From positions 3,596,001 to 3,660,000 of the forward strand of contig NZ_MKEQ01000001.1 in the NCBI RefSeq assembly GCF_001875655.1: DNA of 64,000 nucleotides, written 5' to 3'. The stretch is from Enterobacter hormaechei ATCC 49162. GTDB lineage: Bacteria; Pseudomonadota; Gammaproteobacteria; Enterobacterales; Enterobacteriaceae. Made by a program: the position numbers and the translations under genes. This document shows positions 8,139-16,561 of the stretch, in pieces. Position 1 is the first letter of the stretch. The number at the start of each line of letters is the position of its first letter. The notes beneath the pieces were generated by a model that was not told the DNA's origin, made no database searches, and was given only the letters and a program-made list of their open reading frames with translations.

Positions 8139-8885
8139 ATGGAACAAGCGCATACCCGGTTAATTGCTCAACTCAAGGAACGAATTGCCGCACCGGACAA
8201 CACGCCGTTGTATCTGAAATTTGCCGAAACGGTTAAAAACGCGGTACGCAGCGGCGTGCTCGCGCACGGTAATATTTTACCTGGCGAGCGCGATCTGAGC
8301 CAGCTGGCCGGTGTGTCGCGCATTACGGTGCGTAAAGCAATGCAGGCGCTGGAAGAGGCCGGTGTTGTCACCCGCGCGCGTGGATACGGTACGCAAATCA
8401 ACAATATCTTTGAATATTCGTTAAAAGAGGCGCGCGGGTTTTCTCAGCAGGTGGTGCTGCGTGGCAAAACGCCCAACACGCTGTGGGTCAATAAACGCGT
8501 CGTGAAGTGCCCGGAAGAGATCGCCCGCCACCTTTCCCTTGCGCCGGACAGCGATGTCTTTCTGCTTAAGCGCATCCGCTACGTGGATGACGATGCGGTA
8601 TCAATAGAGGAGTCCTGGGTACCGGTAGGGTTAATCCCCAACCCGGACGACATCGGCGTCTCGCTTTATGATTACTTCCGCAGCCAGAATATCTTTCCGC
8701 AGCGCACCCGTTCCCGCGTCAGCGCCCGGATGCCGGACAGCGAGTTTCAGACGCACATAAAGATGGACGATAAGATACCGGTGCTGGTGATCAAGCAAGT
8801 CGCGCTCGATCAACAGCACCGGCCAATTGAGTACAGCATCAGCTACTGCCGCAGCGACCTATACGTCTTTGTGTGCGAGGAGTAG
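8139..8885 (+). CDS. yegW: GntR/HutC-family transcriptional regulator
   Basis: 248 residues. N-terminal winged helix-turn-helix (GERDLSQLAGVSRITVRKAM near residues 49-68) and a C-terminal UTRA ligand domain (about 95-245). It starts 43 bp after thiD on the same strand, so read-through is possible. Its neighbour on the other strand is the yegTUV operon, which it probably controls; the two gene ends overlap by 27 bp (8859-8885). The ligand is unknown. HutC-type proteins usually bind sugar or amino-acid derivatives. Confidence 0.9.
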   Translation: MEQAHTRLIAQLKERIAAPDNTPLYLKFAETVKNAVRSGVLAHGNILPGERDLSQLAGVSRITVRKAMQALEEAGVVTRARGYGTQINNIFEYSLKEARGFSQQVVLRGKTPNTLWVNKRVVKCPEEIARHLSLAPDSDVFLLKRIRYVDDDAVSIEESWVPVGLIPNPDDIGVSLYDYFRSQNIFPQRTRSRVSARMPDSEFQTHIKMDDKIPVLVIKQVALDQQHRPIEYSISYCRSDLYVFVCEE

Positions 8886-9812
8886 GGCCTCGCGCGTGGG
8901 GGCGCAGTCGCCACCGCGATGGCTGACTACCCAGGCGGCTACGGCATTGCCAAGCTGCACCGCCTCTGGCAGTGACCATCCCGCGGCCAGCCCGGCAAGG
9001 GTACCTCCCGCATGGCTGTCACCCGCGCCGATGGTATCGACCACGGTAGCCGGGAACGCCGGAACGTGTCCGGAAGCATCGCCGTCATACCAGATCGCCC
9101 CGTCTTTATCATGGCGCACGATCAGCGCAGCGCCAAACCGTTGCTGCCACTGTGTGCCGAGCTGTTCCACGTTCACGCCAAGCCATTCGGCGGCAAGTTC
9201 CGCCTCCTGACGATTGAGCGAGACAATCGGTTTACAGGCCATGATCCGCGCCATTAGCGGGTCGGGAATATCTGCGATACGCGGACCGAAATCGATAAAG
9301 AGCGTCACATCCTGAAGGTTTTCCAGCCAGGCCGTCAGCAACTCACCGCTGGGGGACGCCAGCTGGTAGCCGGACAACGAGATCAGGCTCCCGGCCGGTA
9401 TGCTTAACCCGTCCAGCCAGCGCTGCTGCCACTGGTTCTCCACGCCGCTAAACGACATAAAGGTCCGTTCACCGTCAGGCTCCACCAGCGCCAGACACCA
9501 GCCGTTATCGCCCGTTTCCGCTTCCACGGCGCTGTGCAGATCCTGCTTCGCCATGGCGTTACGGATAATATCGGCCCACACCCCGTGACCGACGGGAAGG
9601 GCATTTTGCGCTGCAATGCCGAGCCGCTTCAGGGCGATGGCGATATTCAGCGCGCAGCCGCCAATATTCACTCCCTGTTGCTTCAGCTCGATATCACATC
9701 CGCGCCAGGGCAGGGCGTAGGCGTCGGCAATCACGTCGATGACCGCCGCGCCAAGCACCGTTACGGGTCGCGTGGCGTGAAGGGTTTCGAGACGGCGGGC
9801 AAAAGCACTCAT
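8859..9812 (-). CDS. yegV: PfkB-family carbohydrate/nucleoside kinase
   Basis: 317 residues of the ribokinase fold. The signature DTIGAGDSHAGG, with the catalytic Asp near residue 265, and the N-terminal GGCALNIAIALKRLG substrate-lid segment are intact. Last gene of yegT-yegU-yegV, overlapping yegU by 4 bp (ATGA). With a nucleoside-type permease and a glycohydrolase in the same operon, the substrate is likely a ribosyl compound or nucleoside; this is inference. Its 3' end overlaps that of yegW. Confidence 0.9.
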   Translation of the reverse strand: MSAFARRLETLHATRPVTVLGAAVIDVIADAYALPWRGCDIELKQQGVNIGGCALNIAIALKRLGIAAQNALPVGHGVWADIIRNAMAKQDLHSAVEAETGDNGWCLALVEPDGERTFMSFSGVENQWQQRWLDGLSIPAGSLISLSGYQLASPSGELLTAWLENLQDVTLFIDFGPRIADIPDPLMARIMACKPIVSLNRQEAELAAEWLGVNVEQLGTQWQQRFGAALIVRHDKDGAIWYDGDASGHVPAFPATVVDTIGAGDSHAGGTLAGLAAGWSLPEAVQLGNAVAAWVVSHRGGDCAPTREALLLAHKDV

Positions 9813-10813
9813 ACCCCCTCCCTTTGCTCCCGGAAGTGCAGCAGTTTTTCGCAGTAGAGGCCGAAATCAAGCCGGTTTACGGCATCAAGTTCGTTTTTTA
9901 GCGCCGGATCAATGGCCTGTACACCGTGCAGCGCACCGCAAATGGCCGTTGCCATCGCGCCGATAGTGTCAGTATCACCGCCCAGGTTGGCGCATAACAC
10001 CGCGCAGCGGTTTGGATCGGTGCCTGCCAGTTCGACCATCGCAATCGCCGCCGGAACGGACTCAAGGGTGCTCGTTCCCGCGCCAATAAGCTGATAGACC
10101 TGCTCGCTGGCGGATTCCGTACCGTTGGCTTCGCGCACGGTTTTCAGGGCCAGTTCAATCCGGGCGGAAAGCGATGCGCTGAAGGTGGTTGTGTTCGCCT
10201 CCTGCGCCGCGCGGGCAATGCCCGGCAGGGCATCAGCGATGTTCTGCCAGCGCTCGCCGTCGATCGCGCGTGAAACCGCCCACGCGATCACCACCGCACC
10301 GGCGATGGCGAGATCCGATTTATGGGTCGGGCTGGAGGCTAACGCAACCTGTTCCACAAAGTGGGCCAGACGCGTGGCTGGCAGCAGACAGCCTAGCGGA
10401 GAGGCGCGCATCGCCGCCCCGTTGGTGACGCCGTTGTTTTCCAGCTCGCTCACCGGTTTGCCGTCACGGATGGCGTTCAGGGCAATTTTGGAGGTCGGGC
10501 CGAGCACATTCTTATTGAACGCGTCGAAATCCAGCGCCCAGTCCAGAATATGCTTACCGATAACGTCAGGATTAATCTCCCCGTCGCATTCGATAATCGC
10601 ATCGGCCAGGCACAGCGCCATCGACGTATCATCCGTAAATTCGGCCTGTTTAAAGTAGCAGGCGGCATTATTCTCAGCCGGGCCGGGTAAGAAACGGTCG
10701 ATCCAGCCGAAGTGCGCTTTCACCCGCTTGCGCGGCCACAGCTCCGACGGCATCCCCATCGCATCCCCTAACGCCTGCCCGTAAAGAGCACCGAGAATAC
10801 GGTCTTGTTTCAT
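9809..10813 (-). CDS. yegU: ADP-ribosylglycohydrolase-family protein
   Basis: 334 residues of the DraG/ARH fold. The two di-metal motifs are present: FTDDTSMALCLADA near residues 55-68 and GGDTDTIGAMA near 275. The GALYGQALGDAMGMP start is typical of the family. Cytosolic. It overlaps yegT by 4 bp upstream and yegV by 4 bp downstream, so the three products are made together. The true substrate is not known: it may cleave an N-glycosidic bond of an imported nucleoside-like compound. Confidence 0.9.
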   Translation of the reverse strand: MKQDRILGALYGQALGDAMGMPSELWPRKRVKAHFGWIDRFLPGPAENNAACYFKQAEFTDDTSMALCLADAIIECDGEINPDVIGKHILDWALDFDAFNKNVLGPTSKIALNAIRDGKPVSELENNGVTNGAAMRASPLGCLLPATRLAHFVEQVALASSPTHKSDLAIAGAVVIAWAVSRAIDGERWQNIADALPGIARAAQEANTTTFSASLSARIELALKTVREANGTESASEQVYQLIGAGTSTLESVPAAIAMVELAGTDPNRCAVLCANLGGDTDTIGAMATAICGALHGVQAIDPALKNELDAVNRLDFGLYCEKLLHFREQREGV

Positions 10814-12087
10814 TTAACTTCCCCTCGTGTCAGCGCGGTATCGCCATCAACCACCTCAATTGCGGTGATCTCTTTATCCGATTCGCGGAAAAACAGCATA
10901 AACAGCACGGCAATCACCACAATCATGATTGCACCAAACGTCCACATTCCGGCCCAGTTGAAGGTCAGCCCATTCACCGGCTCTTTATATGCGAACATTT
11001 TTTCCATCATCACGCCGCCGAGACGGTAACCCAGCAGGCTACCAAAGCCCTGACAGCACAGCGTGATCAAGCCCTGCGCCGCGTTGCGCATATGCACGGG
11101 CGCTTTTTTATCCACGTAGATGTACGCGGTGACGTAATAGAAGTCATAGCTCACGCCGTGCAGCAGAATGCCGAGGAACAGCAGGGCGTAGGTGAAGTAT
11201 TGCTCGGCGCCGCCGTAAACAAAGAAGCCGTAGCGAATGGCGGCGGTGATCAGGCCCAGCAGCAAGACCTTCTTAATACCAAAGCGTTTGGTAAAGAACG
11301 GCAGGGCGAGCATAAAGAAGATTTCAGAGAACTGGCCGAGGGTCATCCAGCCGGTGGCGTTTTTCATCCCCACTTCGGTGAGATAGCCGTTGGCAAAGAT
11401 GTAGTAGAAGGCCAGCGGCATGGCAAACAGGAACGAGCAGAAGAAGAACACCAGGAAGTTTTTATCGCGCAGCAGGATCAGCGCATCCAGCCCCAGCATC
11501 ACTTTGAAATCCAGCTTGCCGGTGCTCTTCGGCGGGGTATTCGGCAGGAACAGCGCGAAGACGCCAAGCAGAAGGGAGCTGGCAGCGGTCATCAGCAGCG
11601 GAATATTGGTGTCAGAGATGTCGCTATAGCCCATCATCTGCGGCAGGAAGCCGCACGCCAGGCCAGAGGCGATCCAGCCGATGGTGCCCATCACGCGGAT
11701 GCGCGGGAAATCAGCCTCCACATCATCGACGTTCGCGAAGGCGATACTATTGGTCAGCGCGATGGTCGGCATATAGGTCAGGGAGTAAGCCAGCAGCAGC
11801 GGGAAGAAGGTGCTGAACTGGGTTTGCTGCGCCGCGAAGTACATCAGAATCGCGCCTGCGAACATCAGCACGGCCAGCACTTTCTGGGCGGCGAAGAAAC
11901 GGTCCGTCAGCGAGCCGACCAGGATGGGAGAGAGGATCGCGGCTATTGCGGTACAGGCATACGACCAGCCGATTTCGCCGGCGGTAAACCCGCTCTTACT
12001 CAACCACAGCCACAGTGGCACAAACCATGCGCCCCAGATAAACCATTCAACGAACATCATGAATGACAGTTGGACTTTCGTTTTCAT
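10810..12087 (-). CDS. yegT: nucleoside:proton symporter-family permease
   Basis: 425 residues with about 12 membrane helices, the length and layout of the NupG/XapB family. Typical starts and loops: FMMFVEWFIWGAWFVPLWLW at the N-terminus, a charged central loop (PPKSTGKLD) and helices to residue 400, then an acidic tail. First gene of the yegTUV operon, divergent from fbaB with 248 bp between the starts. Substrate unproved; a nucleoside or related glycoside is likely. Confidence 0.9.
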   Translation of the reverse strand: MKTKVQLSFMMFVEWFIWGAWFVPLWLWLSKSGFTAGEIGWSYACTAIAAILSPILVGSLTDRFFAAQKVLAVLMFAGAILMYFAAQQTQFSTFFPLLLAYSLTYMPTIALTNSIAFANVDDVEADFPRIRVMGTIGWIASGLACGFLPQMMGYSDISDTNIPLLMTAASSLLLGVFALFLPNTPPKSTGKLDFKVMLGLDALILLRDKNFLVFFFCSFLFAMPLAFYYIFANGYLTEVGMKNATGWMTLGQFSEIFFMLALPFFTKRFGIKKVLLLGLITAAIRYGFFVYGGAEQYFTYALLFLGILLHGVSYDFYYVTAYIYVDKKAPVHMRNAAQGLITLCCQGFGSLLGYRLGGVMMEKMFAYKEPVNGLTFNWAGMWTFGAIMIVVIAVLFMLFFRESDKEITAIEVVDGDTALTRGEVK

Positions 12088-12134
12088 TTTTTAATCCTGC
12101 ATGTCAGAGGTACGCTTGTAACATACCATGTGAT

Positions 12135-12151
12135 AATACCTTTTAAATACC
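12135..12151. promoter_or_regulatory. direct repeat, candidate operator in the yegT-fbaB divergent region
   Basis: AATACCTTTT (12135-12144) and AATACCTTTA (12146-12155) are repeated 11 bp apart, one helical turn, 50-65 bp upstream of yegT. This phasing fits a dimeric regulator such as YegW. There is no direct support for the regulator. The rest of the 248-bp divergent region shows no other motif I can defend. Confidence 0.3.
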
Positions 12152-12335
12152 TTTAAGGCGATTGTTTGATCAGTGTAACAAAAATGTTGTACACGAAACG
12201 AGCCAGCAGATTGTGCTTAAAAAAGTTGCAAATGGTGGAAAATAGGTTAAGTCGGTACCAGGCTTATTCTGCCTGCAAAAACGTGGGCTTGGATCACACG
12301 CTCCGACACCCTGTCGGACTTACGGGAGCATCACT

Positions 12336-13388
12336 ATGACTGATATTGCGCAGCTGCTTGGCAAAGACGCCGACAGCCTTTTACAGCATCGTTGTATGAC
12401 CATTCCAGCCGACCAGCTTTATCTGCCTGGCCATGATTACGTAGACCGCGTCATGGTCGACAACAACCGTCCGCCTGCCGTACTACGAAATATGCAGACG
12501 CTTTACAATACTGGCCGTCTGGGTGGGACCGGGTATCTCTCCATTCTGCCTGTGGACCAGGGCGTGGAGCACTCGGCGGGGGCGTCGTTTGCGGCTAACC
12601 CGCTCTATTTTGACCCGAAAAACATTGTTGAGCTGGCGATTGAGGCGGGCTGTAACTGCGTGGCCTCTACCTATGGCGTGCTGGCGTCCGTGTCGCGTCG
12701 CTATGCCCACCGCATTCCGTTCCTCGTCAAACTGAATCACAACGAAACCCTGAGCTACCCGACCGAATATGACCAGACGCTGTATGCCAGCGTCGAACAG
12801 GCGTTCAACATGGGTGCGGTGGCGGTTGGGGCGACGATCTATTTTGGCTCTGAACAGTCGCGCCGTCAGATAGAAGAGATCTCCGCGGCGTTTGAACGTG
12901 CCCACGAGCTGGGCATGGTGACCGTGCTGTGGGCTTATCTGCGCAACGCATCGTTCAAGAAAGATGGCGTGGATTACCATGTTTCAGCGGATCTGACCGG
13001 TCAGGCAAACCACCTGGCGGCGACCATCGGCGCGGACATTGTGAAACAGAAAATGGCCGAGAATAACGGTGGCTATAAAGCGGTGAACTTCGGTTACACC
13101 GACGACCGTGTTTACAGCAAGCTGACCAGCGACAACCCGATCGACCTGGTGCGCTACCAGCTGGCGAACTGCTATATGGGCCGCGCCGGGCTGATTAACT
13201 CCGGCGGTGCGGCAGGCGGTGAAACCGACCTGACCGACGCGGTGCGCACGGCGGTGATTAACAAACGCGCCGGTGGTATGGGGCTGATCCTTGGCCGTAA
13301 GGCGTTCAAAAAATCCATGGCCGACGGCGTGAAGCTGATTAATGCGGTTCAGGATGTCTATCTGGACAGTAAAGTCACCATTGCCTGA
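12336..13388 (+). CDS. fbaB: class I fructose-bisphosphate aldolase, DhnA type
   Basis: Cleaves fructose 1,6-bisphosphate to dihydroxyacetone phosphate and glyceraldehyde 3-phosphate by a Schiff-base mechanism; used mainly in gluconeogenic conditions. 350 residues as in E. coli. Recognisable family segments are [15 protein letters not shown] near 67, [11 protein letters not shown] near 130, [13 protein letters not shown] near 233, where the Schiff-base lysine of this family is expected, and [12 protein letters not shown] near the end. GGGAG lies 7 nt before the ATG. Confidence 0.95.
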   Translation: MTDIAQLLGKDADSLLQHRCMTIPADQLYLPGHDYVDRVMVDNNRPPAVLRNMQTLYNTGRLGGTGYLSILPVDQGVEHSAGASFAANPLYFDPKNIVELAIEAGCNCVASTYGVLASVSRRYAHRIPFLVKLNHNETLSYPTEYDQTLYASVEQAFNMGAVAVGATIYFGSEQSRRQIEEISAAFERAHELGMVTVLWAYLRNASFKKDGVDYHVSADLTGQANHLAATIGADIVKQKMAENNGGYKAVNFGYTDDRVYSKLTSDNPIDLVRYQLANCYMGRAGLINSGGAAGGETDLTDAVRTAVINKRAGGMGLILGRKAFKKSMADGVKLINAVQDVYLDSKVTIA

Positions 13389-13397
13389 CGCCACCGT

Positions 13398-13422
13398 ATC
13401 CCTCTCCCGGTGGGCTGAGGGA
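13398..13422. repeat. short palindromic repeat after fbaB
   Basis: TCCCTC TCCCGGTGGGCT GAGGGA forms a 6-bp stem just after the fbaB stop codon. It is a degenerate copy of the intergenic palindrome family listed at 13765, 16506, 27624, 42995 and 54929 and may terminate fbaB. Confidence 0.5.
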
Positions 13423-13440
13423 TCACCAGTAATTTTTAAG

Positions 13441-13730
13441 CTGAAGCAATAAAGCGACTTTCAGAATGAACGATGGCTTGCAGCGACGTCCTGGTCCGGC
13501 TGTAAATCGCCGAAGCGTTTCCGTAAGGCCGGGGCGAGGCGCAGGGATGCGCCGAGAGGGCGTGGCCTGCATGGATGCAGGCTCATGCCCGACCCGATAG
13601 CCTGAAGGAATAAGCTGAGGGCACCGCGAAGCGGCGATTTTCCGCCGGGAGCCCGGGTCGCCAGGGCGGTGGCGATTGAGCCGCCCTGGCACGTTCACCG
13701 GTCATATCCTTACAGAGTAGCAAGGAACAT
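13441..13730. repeat. highly structured GC-rich intergenic element, possible RNA or dispersed repeat
   Basis: Between the convergent fbaB and yegS. Consecutive hairpins are visible: GGCGCA/TGCGCC (13538-13553), GCCTGCAT/ATGCAGGC with a 2-nt gap (13565-13582), CGGCG/CGCCG (13632-13647) and a perfect 10-bp stem GCCAGGGCGG/CCGCCCTGGC (13660-13690). A 91-codon minus-strand frame across it is rich in Arg and Pro and looks spurious. I recall near-identical stretches at other intergenic positions in Enterobacter and Klebsiella genomes, but cannot verify that here. Confidence 0.5.
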
Positions 13731-13764
13731 AACGTGAACGGAATGACCACTACCGCCGTATGTG

Positions 13765-13852
13765 CCCCTCACCCTAACCCTCTCCCCAAAGGGGCGAGGG
13801 ATGGTTCACTGCTCGCATTAATTTGTGGGGATCCCTCTCCCGGTGGGAGAGG
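13765..13852. repeat. two palindromic intergenic repeat units
   Basis: Unit one CCCTCACCCTAACCCTCTCC followed by CCAAAGGGGCGAGGG (13767-13800); unit two ATCCCTCTCCCGGTGGGAGAGG (13831-13852). They lie beyond the 3' end of yegS and are members of the window-wide palindrome family, probably REP-like elements. Confidence 0.75.
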
Positions 13853-13877
13853 CCATTATCGCGCACTCTGTAAAACA

Positions 13878-14777
13878 TCAGCGCAACAGCACGCAGTCCG
13901 GCGGCAACCGGCACTCCAACGCGCCGGGTAACACTTCGATGCGGAACCGCTCACCGCTGAGCGGCTCCCCGTCGAGGTTAAAGGTCATGCCGTGTGGGGC
14001 GATCACTTCAAACCACGCGGATTTGCCGTCGATAATATTCGGGCTCTCCTCTGGCTGCGTCAGCGTCGTAAACAGCGCAGGCAGCAGCCCGTCGCCGGTA
14101 AAAATGCGCAGCTGTAGCTGACCGTCATTAATCAGCGCTTCCGGGCAAAGCTGCTGTCCGCCGCCTGCCTGACGCCCATTGCCGATACCAATCACCAGCG
14201 CGTCGCCCTGCCAGTGGAAGTTTTCACCGAGGATTTCACAGCTGTCGGGCTTGAGGGTGTCCATGCGCATCAGGCCGTGAATGAGATACGAGACGCCACC
14301 CAGCGCGGCTTTCAGTTTTTCTGGCGTTTCGCTGGTGATCCGCGTACCGAAGCCCCCCGTCGCCATATTGATAAAGCAGGTCCTTTCATTCACCTGTGCA
14401 ATATCAACGGCGGTCGCTTTTCCGAGGATAGCCAGTTGCAGCGCTTTCCCTAAATCCTCAGGTATGCCTGCGCTGGTGGCAAAATCATTGGCGGTACCGA
14501 GCGGTAAAATGCCCATCACCGGGCGATGTGCTGTGTTGAGGTCAATAAGCGCGCCAGCGATCTCGTTGATTGTTCCGTCGCCGCCGCCGGAAATGATGGT
14601 CTCAGCGCCTAACCTGATGCCTTCGTCGATATAACGTGCCGCATCGCCTTTTTCAAAAGTCACCCTCACGTGAATGCGTGCACCATCTTCACGCAATTCG
14701 GTAATCGCCTGGCGCAACAAATCGTTGCCTGCACTTTTGCCATTGAGAATTAATAAACTGTCTGGATAGGTTGCCAT
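13878..14777 (-). CDS. yegS: YegS-type lipid kinase
   Basis: 299 residues, the same as E. coli YegS, a soluble relative of eukaryotic diacylglycerol kinases with phosphatidylglycerol kinase activity in vitro. Motifs: [14 protein letters not shown] near residues 62-75 (nucleotide binding) and [15 protein letters not shown] near 93; the C-terminal domain is beta-rich and contains FNLDGEPL. Single gene; the physiological substrate is unsettled. Confidence 0.93.
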   Translation of the reverse strand: MATYPDSLLILNGKSAGNDLLRQAITELREDGARIHVRVTFEKGDAARYIDEGIRLGAETIISGGGDGTINEIAGALIDLNTAHRPVMGILPLGTANDFATSAGIPEDLGKALQLAILGKATAVDIAQVNERTCFINMATGGFGTRITSETPEKLKAALGGVSYLIHGLMRMDTLKPDSCEILGENFHWQGDALVIGIGNGRQAGGGQQLCPEALINDGQLQLRIFTGDGLLPALFTTLTQPEESPNIIDGKSAWFEVIAPHGMTFNLDGEPLSGERFRIEVLPGALECRLPPDCVLLR

Positions 14778-14855
14778 CCGGGTTGCTCCCTTTTTTTACT
14801 ATAAAAAGAGTGTATCCCAGAGAAGGAAAAAGCGGGTAAGAACAGGATGAAAGGC

Positions 14856-14941
14856 AAAAAATAAGCCCGCGTAAGGGAGATTACGCAGGCTAAGGAGGTG
14901 GTTCCTGGTACAGCTAGCATTTATGGGTTATGTTTTTCAGC
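14856..14941 (-). ncRNA. cyaR: CyaR small regulatory RNA
   Basis: The minus strand reads GCTGAAAAACATAACCCATA at the 5' end, then the conserved loop CTAGCTGTACCAGGAACCACC and CTCCTTAGCCTGCG, ending in the terminator hairpin CGTAATCTCCCTTACGCGGGCTTATTTTTT. Sequence, length (about 86 nt) and position between yegQ and yegS match E. coli CyaR (RyeE). It is an Hfq-dependent RNA whose GGAGG-like loop pairs with ribosome-binding sites of targets such as ompX, luxS and nadE. Confidence 0.95.
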
Positions 14942-14947
14942 GGGGGG

Positions 14948-14990
14948 ATAATACCCGTATTGAACGAAGCGGTATGTGATCCGATTCTAA
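14948..14990 (-). promoter_or_regulatory. CyaR promoter with class II CRP site
   Basis: The -10 hexamer TATTAT (minus strand, 14953-14948) lies 7-12 bp before the RNA start at 14941. The CRP half-site TGTGA (14975-14979), 6 bp, then TCTAA (14986-14990) is centred about 41.5 bp upstream of the RNA start, the position expected for class II activation. This agrees with known cAMP-CRP control of CyaR. Confidence 0.7.
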
Positions 14991-15025
14991 GAATTATCCC
15001 AGCGTGAAAAAATCCCGTTGATTGA

Positions 15026-16387
15026 CTATTTGCTGTGTGGATTTCGGGTGTTTTCACCTTCAAAATTACGCATCAGCAGTGCAAACTCCAGCTCCACCTC
15101 TTCAGGAACCGGCAGCCAGACCACATGGCCATCGCCAGGTGCGACCTCAATCGCTTCACCTTTTTTGTTTTCCAGGTGCTCAAGACGGAAGTTCATGTTG
15201 CCCTGCGGCGTCATCAGCTCCAGGCTGTCGCCTTTTGTGAATTTGTTTTTTACGGCGACGGCGGCCAGGGGACCTTTACGTTCACCGGTGAAGTCACCTA
15301 CAAACTGCTGGCGTTCAGAAATGGAATAGCCATGCTCGTAGTTCTGGTAGTCGTCGTGGGTGTGACGACGCAGGAAGCCTTCGGTATAGCCGCGATGCGC
15401 CAGACCTTCCAGCGTTTCCAGCAGGCTGGTATCGAACGGTTTACCCGCGGCGGCGTCGTCGATGGCTTTGCGATACACCTGCGCGGTACGGGCGCAGTAG
15501 TAGTAAGACTTGGTGCGGCCTTCGATTTTCAGGGAGTGCACGCCCATCTGGGTCAGACGCTCCACGTGCGCGACGGCGCGCAGATCTTTGGAGTTCATGA
15601 TGTAGGTGCCGTGCTCGTCTTCAAAGGCGGTCATGTACTCGCCCGGACGTTTGGCTTCTTCGATCATAAACACGCTGTCGGTAGGCGCGCCGATACCCAG
15701 CGTTGGCTCAACGTTGGTGACCGGGATCGGCTCGTGTTTGTGCACGATGTTACCGATGTCATCCTCTTTGCCTTCCTGAACGTTATATTCCCAGCGGCAG
15801 GCGTTGGTGCAGGTGCCCTGGTTCGGGTCGCGCTTGTTGATGTAGCCAGAGAGCAGGCAGCGCCCGGAGTAGGCCATGCACAGCGCACCGTGGACGAAGA
15901 TTTCGATCTCCATATCCGGCACCTGGGTGCGGATCTCTTCGATCTCTTCGAGAGACAGCTCACGGGAAAGAATGACGCGGGTCAGCCCCATCTGTTTCCA
16001 GAATTTCACCGTCGCCCAGTTAACGGCGTTGGCCTGCACCGAGAGGTGAATATCCATCTCCGGGAAGTTCTCCCGAACCAGCATGATTAAACCGGGGTCC
16101 GACATGATCAGCGCGTCCGGCCCCATATCCACCACCGGCTTCAGGTCACGAATGAACGTTTTCAGCTTGGCGTTGTGCGGCGCGATATTCACCACCACGT
16201 AGAATTTTTTGCCCAGAGCATGCGCTTCGTTGATGCCGAGCTGAAGATTCTCGTGGTTGAATTCGTTGTTACGCACGCGCAGCGAGTAGCGCGGCTGGCC
16301 CGCGTAGACGGCATCGGCGCCATAGGCGAAAGCGTAACGCATATTTTGCAGCGTTCCCGCCGGGGAAAGGAGTTCCGGTTTAAACAT
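15026..16387 (-). CDS. trhP: tRNA uridine-34 hydroxylation protein, U32 peptidase family
   Basis: Formerly yegQ. With prephenate as cofactor source it makes 5-hydroxyuridine at the wobble position of tRNAs. 453 residues as in E. coli. The U32 signature EIFVHGALCMAYSGRCLLSG lies near residues 160-179, and further cysteines in GTCTNACRW near 190 probably complete an iron-sulfur site. A single-gene unit; the upstream flank carries no clear promoter. Confidence 0.95.
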   Translation of the reverse strand: MFKPELLSPAGTLQNMRYAFAYGADAVYAGQPRYSLRVRNNEFNHENLQLGINEAHALGKKFYVVVNIAPHNAKLKTFIRDLKPVVDMGPDALIMSDPGLIMLVRENFPEMDIHLSVQANAVNWATVKFWKQMGLTRVILSRELSLEEIEEIRTQVPDMEIEIFVHGALCMAYSGRCLLSGYINKRDPNQGTCTNACRWEYNVQEGKEDDIGNIVHKHEPIPVTNVEPTLGIGAPTDSVFMIEEAKRPGEYMTAFEDEHGTYIMNSKDLRAVAHVERLTQMGVHSLKIEGRTKSYYYCARTAQVYRKAIDDAAAGKPFDTSLLETLEGLAHRGYTEGFLRRHTHDDYQNYEHGYSISERQQFVGDFTGERKGPLAAVAVKNKFTKGDSLELMTPQGNMNFRLEHLENKKGEAIEVAPGDGHVVWLPVPEEVELEFALLMRNFEGENTRNPHSK

Positions 16388-16505
16388 GTTTGTTCTCGTT
16401 CTGATGACAGGTCAGATCCGCGAGCACCAGGTGCAGCGGTAAGGGGAGATCCCCCACTTTAAGGGCGGGCATTGTAGCGCTGCGGGGAAGAGAGGTAAAG
16501 CTTTG

Positions 16506-16553
16506 CCCCTCACCCTAACCCTCTCCCCTTTGGGGAGAGGGCAGGGTGAGGGG
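16506..16553. repeat. long imperfect palindrome at the end of mdtABCD-baeSR
   Basis: CCCCTCACCCTAACCCTCTC on one side and GGGAGAGGGCAGGGTGAGGGG on the other form a stem of about 21 bp around TTT. It sits 8 bp past the baeR stop codon and probably protects or terminates the efflux operon mRNA. It belongs to the same palindrome family as the unit at 42995. Confidence 0.8.
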
Positions 16554-16561
16554 GTGTTTAT

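Noticed and set aside
11092..12066. 324-codon plus-strand frame
   Set aside because: Antisense shadow of yegT, rich in Gln, Glu and His.
13423..13698. 91-codon minus-strand frame
   Set aside because: Lies over the structured hairpin element; Arg/Pro-rich translation of a repeat rather than a gene.
15035..16090. 351-codon plus-strand frame
   Set aside because: Antisense to trhP; trhP has the U32 motif and full family length.
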